NCBI GenBank assembly: GCA_964422925.1
Contig: CAYRDC010000048.1
Span: 1-10,018, forward strand
Origin: CAYRDC01 sp964422925
GTDB taxonomy: Bacteria > Bacteroidota > Bacteroidia > Chitinophagales > S012-47
DNA length: 10,018 bases
Reading direction: 5' to 3'
Shown here: one piece after another, positions 6,200 through 10,018 of the stretch
Numbering within the stretch: the stretch's first letter is position 1
Layout of the letters: every line of letters begins with the position of its first letter
Program-made: the position numbers and the translations under genes
Notes under the pieces: generated by a model
Seen by the model: only the letters and a program-made list of their open reading frames with translations
What the model was told of the DNA's origin: nothing
The model's database searches: none

Positions 6200-6745
6200 A
6201 TGAAGCAGCAAAACCGGAAACAATTCATTTGGCTTGTCGGGATCGTATTTGTCATTGCATTGGTACGGCTGATCAATTTGCCCATCCCGAATTTTTCACC
6301 CATTGGCGCCATGGCATTGTTTGGCGCGGCTTATTTCAGGAACAAGTACGCGGGGATACTGGTACCGCTGGCGTCTTTGTTTGTCAGTGATGTGATATTG
6401 GAATTGGTCAATGGCACCGGTTTCCATGGAACCATGGTATTTGTGTATGGCAGTTTCCTGCTAATCGGCATGATCGGATGGCTGTTACGCAACCATACAA
6501 CCGCGCTTACCCTGGCTGTATCCGGGCTGGCCGCTTCCATCCTGTTTTACCTGGTGACTAATTTTGGCGTATGGGCCATGGGCACCTGGTATCCACACGA
6601 TCTGAACGGACTGATGCTCAGTTATGAAATGGGCCTGCCCTTTTTCCGCTATACCCTGCTTGGCAACCTGTTTTACATAAGCCTGTTATTTGGCCTCTAC
6701 GAAGGCGTGATAAAGAAAAAGGTTCCGGCATTCGCGGGGCAATAA
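6200..6745 (+). CDS. DUF6580 family putative membrane transport protein
   Basis: A 181-residue integral membrane protein with about six hydrophobic segments, at roughly residues 9-27, 34-46, 51-70, 77-96, 102-127 and 150-169. The motif NFSPIGAMALFGAAYF at 31-46 and the GNLFY near 155-159 are features I associate with the DUF6580 family. Its size and topology resemble the substrate-binding (S) subunits of ECF vitamin/metal transporters, but no ATPase or T-component gene is in the window. The substrate is unknown. The ATG at 6200 follows a -7 box closely and a terminator follows the stop, so it appears to be a single-gene unit. Membrane location is sure; transport is inference from family naming and shape. 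Confidence 0.75.
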   Translation: MKQQNRKQFIWLVGIVFVIALVRLINLPIPNFSPIGAMALFGAAYFRNKYAGILVPLASLFVSDVILELVNGTGFHGTMVFVYGSFLLIGMIGWLLRNHTTALTLAVSGLAASILFYLVTNFGVWAMGTWYPHDLNGLMLSYEMGLPFFRYTLLGNLFYISLLFGLYEGVIKKKVPAFAGQ

Positions 6746-6771
6746 GCCGGATAATATTCTTTTCCAATAAC

Positions 6772-6800
6772 ACGCCCGTTTCAGCGGGCGTTTATTTTTT
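6772..6800 (+). terminator. Intrinsic terminator after the DUF6580 gene
   Basis: ACGCCCG (6772-6778), a six-base loop, and CGGGCGT (6785-6791) form a 7-bp G/C-rich stem followed by a T-rich tail (TTATTTTTT) to 6800. It lies 26 bases past the stop and separates this gene from the DUF255 gene. Confidence 0.8.
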
Positions 6801-6848
6801 CTGTATTCTCCGGATGTTCGCTGGCCGCTCTCCTTTCGTGGAATGACG

Positions 6849-6856
6849 TATCTTTA
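6849..6856 (+). promoter_or_regulatory. Possible -7 box of the DUF255 gene
   Basis: TATCTTTA matches TAnnTTTG at five of six fixed positions, 44 bases before the ATG at 6901. A promoter must lie between the terminator ending at 6800 and the start codon if the gene is expressed independently, and this is the best candidate there. No good -33 box is seen. Confidence 0.25.
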
Positions 6857-6900
6857 CCAACGCAAAAGCCCTGAACCTCATTAAAACCGTTTTCAAAATA

Positions 6901-9033
6901 ATGCATCCATTCAAAGCCTCTGCCATTACGGCCATTGCGCTGTCTTTGCTGATGTTTTCATGCGAAGGCCAGTCCGGTGAACAAAGCGAACAATCCATGG
7001 AAAAGGAATATAAATACACCAACCACCTCATCAACGAATCGAGCCCCTACCTGCTGCAGCACGCCCATAACCCGGTAAACTGGTATCCCTGGGGAGACGA
7101 AGCTTTGCAAAAAGCCCAAAAAGAAGACAAACTGCTGATTATCAGCATTGGATATGCCGCCTGCCACTGGTGCCACGTGATGGAGCATGAAAGTTTTGAA
7201 GATACGGCCGTTGCCCGCCTAATGAACGAAAACTTTGTCAGCATCAAGGTGGACCGCGAGGAACGCCCTGACATTGACAATATTTACATGAACGCGGCTT
7301 ACCTCGTGACAGGGCGCGGTGGCTGGCCGCTTAACGTAATTGCTCTGCCGGACGGGCGGCCCGTGTACGCGGGCACCTATTTCCCAAAAGAGAACTGGAT
7401 GTCGATGCTCACCTATTACCGCGACCTGTACCGCACCAACCGTAACGCCATGATACAGCAGGCAGCCCAGATCACCCAGGGCATCCGCGGCATTGAGCTG
7501 ATACCGAAAAACAGCGCCCCGCCCGAATTCACCAAGGAAGACCTGCAGAAAGCCACCGACCTCTTCCTGGAGACTTTCGACAAAAACCGGGGCGGACGCC
7601 AGGGGTCGCCCAAGTTCCCCATGCCCAACAATTACCGGTTCCTGCTGCAGTATCACCACCTGACCGGCAGCATCCCGGCCCTGGATGCCGTCACCACCAC
7701 GCTCGACAACATGGCCCGCGGGGGCATTTACGACCATATCGGGGGCGGCTTTGCCCGTTACAGCACCGACAACAAATGGCTGGTGCCCCACTTTGAGAAA
7801 ATGCTCTACGACAACGGCCAGCTGGTGAGCCTGTACAGCAAGGCCTGGCAGCTGACCAAAAACCCGCTTTACGCCCGCGTAGTGAAGCAGACCCTTGAAT
7901 TCATCCACCGCGAAATGACTTCCCCCGAGGGAGGCTTTTACAGCTCCCTCGATGCCGACAGCGAAGGCGAGGAAGGCAAATATTACGTTTGGGAAAAGAG
8001 TGAACTCGATAGCCTGTTGGGCAAAGATGCGGCCCTGTTCGAAGCATATTACAACGTAAGCGCCAGCGGCAACTGGGAACACGGCAAGAACATCCTCCAC
8101 GTCACGGAAAGCCTGGCTGACGTGGCCAAACGCTTCGGCATGGAAGAAGCCGAAGCCGCGGACATCCTTAAACGCGGCCGCGAAACCCTGCTGGCGGCCC
8201 GGATGAAACGCGTGCCGCCCGCCCGGGACGACAAAATCCTCACCTCCTGGAACGCCCTGATGATGATGGGATACATTGATGCCTACCGCGCCTTCGGCAA
8301 CAACGACTGGCTCGAAGCCGCCAAAAAGAATGCCTGGTTCATCCTCAAAAAGCAAATGCAGCCGGACGGCCGGCTGAACCGAAACTACAAGGACGGCATT
8401 TCCAGCATCAACGCCTTTCTGGACGATTACGCCCTCACAGCCGAGGCATTCATTGACCTCTACCAGGCCACCTTTGACGAAGCCTGGCTGGAACGCGCCC
8501 ACAAGCTGGCCGATTACGCCATTGCCCATTTCCACGATGAGCAGTCCGGCATGTTCTATTACACTTCCGACCAGGACCCGGCCCTGATCGACCGGAAGAT
8601 GGAGGTAAGCGACAACGTAATTCCCGCCTCGAACAGCAGCATGGCCAAAGTGCTGTACGAGCTGGGCATGTATTACTTCAACAAGGATTACCTGGCCATG
8701 GCAAGCCAGATGCTCAACAACGTGAAGGAACAGACCTTGGCCAACCCCGGCTATTACAACAACTGGCTCATCCTGATGCTGATGCACGTGAACGAGCCTT
8801 ACGAAGTGGCCATCCTGGGGCCGGATTGTGTGAAACTGCGCCAGGCCTTTGACGAGCATTACCTGCCCGATGTGCTGTTTTCGGGCGGAACCGAAGAAGG
8901 TTCGCTGGAACTGCTGCAATACCGCCTGGTGCCGGGCCAGACCACCATCTATGTGTGCCAACAGAAGACCTGCCAGTTCCCGGTCACCGAGGTCAGCGAA
9001 GCGCTCAGGCAGATGCACGTTAAGGATTTTTAA
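6901..9033 (+). CDS. DUF255 thioredoxin-domain protein (YyaL/SPATA20 family), predicted lipoprotein
   Basis: A 710-residue protein matching the family of B. subtilis YyaL and human SPATA20. Seen: a thioredoxin-like DUF255 domain at about 37-200 with HAHNPVNWYPWG at 54-65, the CHWC motif (Cys88, Cys91) followed by HVMEHESFE, and DREERPDIDNIY at 118-129. An alpha/alpha-barrel like six-hairpin glycosidases or N-acylglucosamine 2-epimerases spans about 230-620, with GGIYDHIGGGFARYSTD at 274-290, PHFEKMLYDN at 296-305, DADSEGEEGKYYVW at 351-364 and RDDKILTSWNALM at 442-454. A C-terminal part holds CQQKTC at 686-691. The biochemical role is unknown. Oddity: residues 1-21 look like a lipoprotein signal (MFSC, Cys21) followed by an acidic, Gln/Ser-rich linker, whereas many relatives begin near YTNHLINE. 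ATG 6901 is used because this signal reads well; Met33 is the alternative. Confidence 0.9.
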   Translation: MHPFKASAITAIALSLLMFSCEGQSGEQSEQSMEKEYKYTNHLINESSPYLLQHAHNPVNWYPWGDEALQKAQKEDKLLIISIGYAACHWCHVMEHESFEDTAVARLMNENFVSIKVDREERPDIDNIYMNAAYLVTGRGGWPLNVIALPDGRPVYAGTYFPKENWMSMLTYYRDLYRTNRNAMIQQAAQITQGIRGIELIPKNSAPPEFTKEDLQKATDLFLETFDKNRGGRQGSPKFPMPNNYRFLLQYHHLTGSIPALDAVTTTLDNMARGGIYDHIGGGFARYSTDNKWLVPHFEKMLYDNGQLVSLYSKAWQLTKNPLYARVVKQTLEFIHREMTSPEGGFYSSLDADSEGEEGKYYVWEKSELDSLLGKDAALFEAYYNVSASGNWEHGKNILHVTESLADVAKRFGMEEAEAADILKRGRETLLAARMKRVPPARDDKILTSWNALMMMGYIDAYRAFGNNDWLEAAKKNAWFILKKQMQPDGRLNRNYKDGISSINAFLDDYALTAEAFIDLYQATFDEAWLERAHKLADYAIAHFHDEQSGMFYYTSDQDPALIDRKMEVSDNVIPASNSSMAKVLYELGMYYFNKDYLAMASQMLNNVKEQTLANPGYYNNWLILMLMHVNEPYEVAILGPDCVKLRQAFDEHYLPDVLFSGGTEEGSLELLQYRLVPGQTTIYVCQQKTCQFPVTEVSEALRQMHVKDF

Positions 9034-9107
9034 CTGCCTTCCTGCCCCGCCTGCCGGCAAATCGCCTTATTTTCAACGCATTAATTGATTCAAAACCGTA
9101 TTTGCTT

Positions 9108-9938
9108 ATGAAACGAACACTCATCCTGCTGATGTTGCCCCTGCTGGCAACCGTTACGCTGAAAGCCCAGATCCAGCTGCCACAGCCCAGCCCGCACGCT
9201 ACGGTAACCCAGACCATCGGGCTTACCGAAATCACCATTGATTACAGCAGCCCGGGCGTGAAGGGCCGCGAAATCTTCGGAGGCCTGGTGCCTTACGGTG
9301 AACTGTGGCGCACGGGAGCCAATGCCTGTACGAAAATCACTTTCAGTGACGATGTGAAACTGAACGGCAACCCCGTGAAAGCCGGCACCTACCTGCTGGC
9401 CACCATCCCCGGGGAAACCGAATGGACCATCGTACTGAACTCAAACACGAGCCTGTGGGGCGTGAACGGTTACAAACAGGAAGAGGACGTGCTGCGGTTC
9501 ACCGTGGCACCCCAACCCCATGAATTCACCGAAAGAATGACCTTCACCATCGGGGATTTTGATTTTTCCAAAGGAAAGATCCACCTCGACTGGGACAAAA
9601 CCCGGGTTTCCTTTGACGTGGAAGTGCCCACCGAAGAAAAGGTGATGGGCAGCATCCGCTCAGCCCTGAACCCGGACGACCGGCAATATGCCCGCGCAGC
9701 CCGTTACACGCTGGAAACCGGCAACCACCTCGATGAAGGGCTTGGCTGGGCCAAAACAGCCGTGGAAATGAAGGACAACTGGTACAACAATTACCTGTAT
9801 GCGGCCCTGCTGGTAAAAACCGGCAACCAGGAACAAGCCTGCCTCTACGCGGCCAGGGCCCTGGAACTCGGCAACGAAAACCCCGCACGCTTCTTTTACA
9901 AAAGCCAGGTGGAGGATATCCTGAGCAATTGCAAATAA
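9108..9938 (+). CDS. Secreted DUF2911 protein with helical C-terminal region
   Basis: A 276-residue exported protein. Seen: a signal peptide at residues 1-20 (MKRTLILLMLPLLATVTLKA, then Q); a beta-rich domain at about 26-172 with the DUF2911 pattern (SPHATVTQTIGLTEITIDYS at 28-47, SPGVKGREIFGGLVPYGELW at 48-67, RTGANACTKI at 68-77, then VKAGTYLLATIPGE at 90-103); and a helical stretch at about 188-270 that resembles tetratricopeptide-type pairs, with WAKTAVEMKDNWYNNYLYA and ARALELGN. The function of DUF2911 is not known. The frame opens two codons earlier with TTG (9102), but ATG 9108 gives a standard signal peptide. It follows the DUF255 gene by 74 bases, with no clear terminator or -7 box between, so the two are probably cotranscribed. 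Both share the same G/C-rich codon use. Confidence 0.85.
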   Translation: MKRTLILLMLPLLATVTLKAQIQLPQPSPHATVTQTIGLTEITIDYSSPGVKGREIFGGLVPYGELWRTGANACTKITFSDDVKLNGNPVKAGTYLLATIPGETEWTIVLNSNTSLWGVNGYKQEEDVLRFTVAPQPHEFTERMTFTIGDFDFSKGKIHLDWDKTRVSFDVEVPTEEKVMGSIRSALNPDDRQYARAARYTLETGNHLDEGLGWAKTAVEMKDNWYNNYLYAALLVKTGNQEQACLYAARALELGNENPARFFYKSQVEDILSNCK

Positions 9939-9968
9939 CCAGCGTCCGGACAAACGAAACTAAGAAGG

Positions 9969-9997
9969 GGCTGTCTCAAAAGTGAGGCAGCCTTTTT
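9969..9997 (+). terminator. Intrinsic terminator (or IS-end hairpin) after the DUF2911 gene
   Basis: GGCTGTCTCA (9969-9978) and TGAGGCAGCC (9983-9992) pair over 10 bp with one G-T wobble and a four-base loop, followed by five T's. Preceding AAGG (9965-9968) can extend the stem with the T-run. It lies 31 bases past the DUF2911 stop, so a terminator is the simple reading. The GGGGCTGTCTCAAAA string also resembles the terminal repeats of some insertion sequences. Confidence 0.7.
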
Positions 9998-10018
9998 AGT
10001 TTATATGTTGAATAGTTG

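Noticed and set aside
7219..9060. A 613-codon open frame on the minus strand opposite the DUF255 gene
   Set aside because: It is an antisense shadow caused by G/C-rich third codon positions. Its translation is rich in Val, His, Gly and Phe, shows no family motif, and the plus-strand frame has all the DUF255 motifs.

Overview
The window reads as ordinary chromosome from a member of the Bacteroidota (Bacteroidetes). The evidence is the gene content: a LuxC-like acyl-CoA reductase, a bTHX ribosomal protein, DUF4369/DUF5106 thioredoxin proteins, DUF6580 and DUF2911. It is also the control signals: several genes are preceded by a TAnnTTTG -7 box, have short leaders and lack a Shine-Dalgarno sequence. 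I cannot place it below phylum. There are no RNA genes, CRISPR arrays, transposase genes or phage genes.

Left part (1-3676): a rightward acyl-CoA reductase converges on a leftward pair, phosphoglucosamine/phosphohexose mutase followed by cysteine desulfurase. The mutase starts with TTG. Middle (3677-6116): a 181-bp divergent gap carries promoters for the mutase and for a small bTHX ribosomal protein with a lysine/alanine-rich tail. After a clear terminator comes an exported DUF4369/DUF5106 thioredoxin-like protein with a CGTC motif, which converges on a leftward MsrB-type lipoprotein. Right part (6200-9938): a six-helix DUF6580 membrane protein with its own promoter and terminator, then a DUF255/SPATA20-type thioredoxin-fold protein with a lipoprotein-like signal, then a secreted DUF2911 protein that is probably cotranscribed with it. 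The window ends in a strong hairpin with a T-run. That hairpin is either a terminator or the edge of an insertion sequence.

Three products between 4201 and 9033 are thiol/redox proteins predicted to act outside the cytoplasm: the CGTC thioredoxin, the MsrB lipoprotein and the CxxC DUF255 protein. A loose envelope redox/repair neighbourhood is possible, but the genes lie in separate transcription units and the link is only inference. The left part is core metabolism: Fe-S/sulfur supply, cell-wall amino-sugar precursor and fatty aldehyde formation.

I found no convincing undescribed multi-gene system. The points worth checking are small: the possible IS end at the right edge, the exported DUF255 protein, the altered cysteine pattern of MsrB, the tail on bTHX, the TTG start of the mutase, and two gene pairs whose stop codons share a TTAA.
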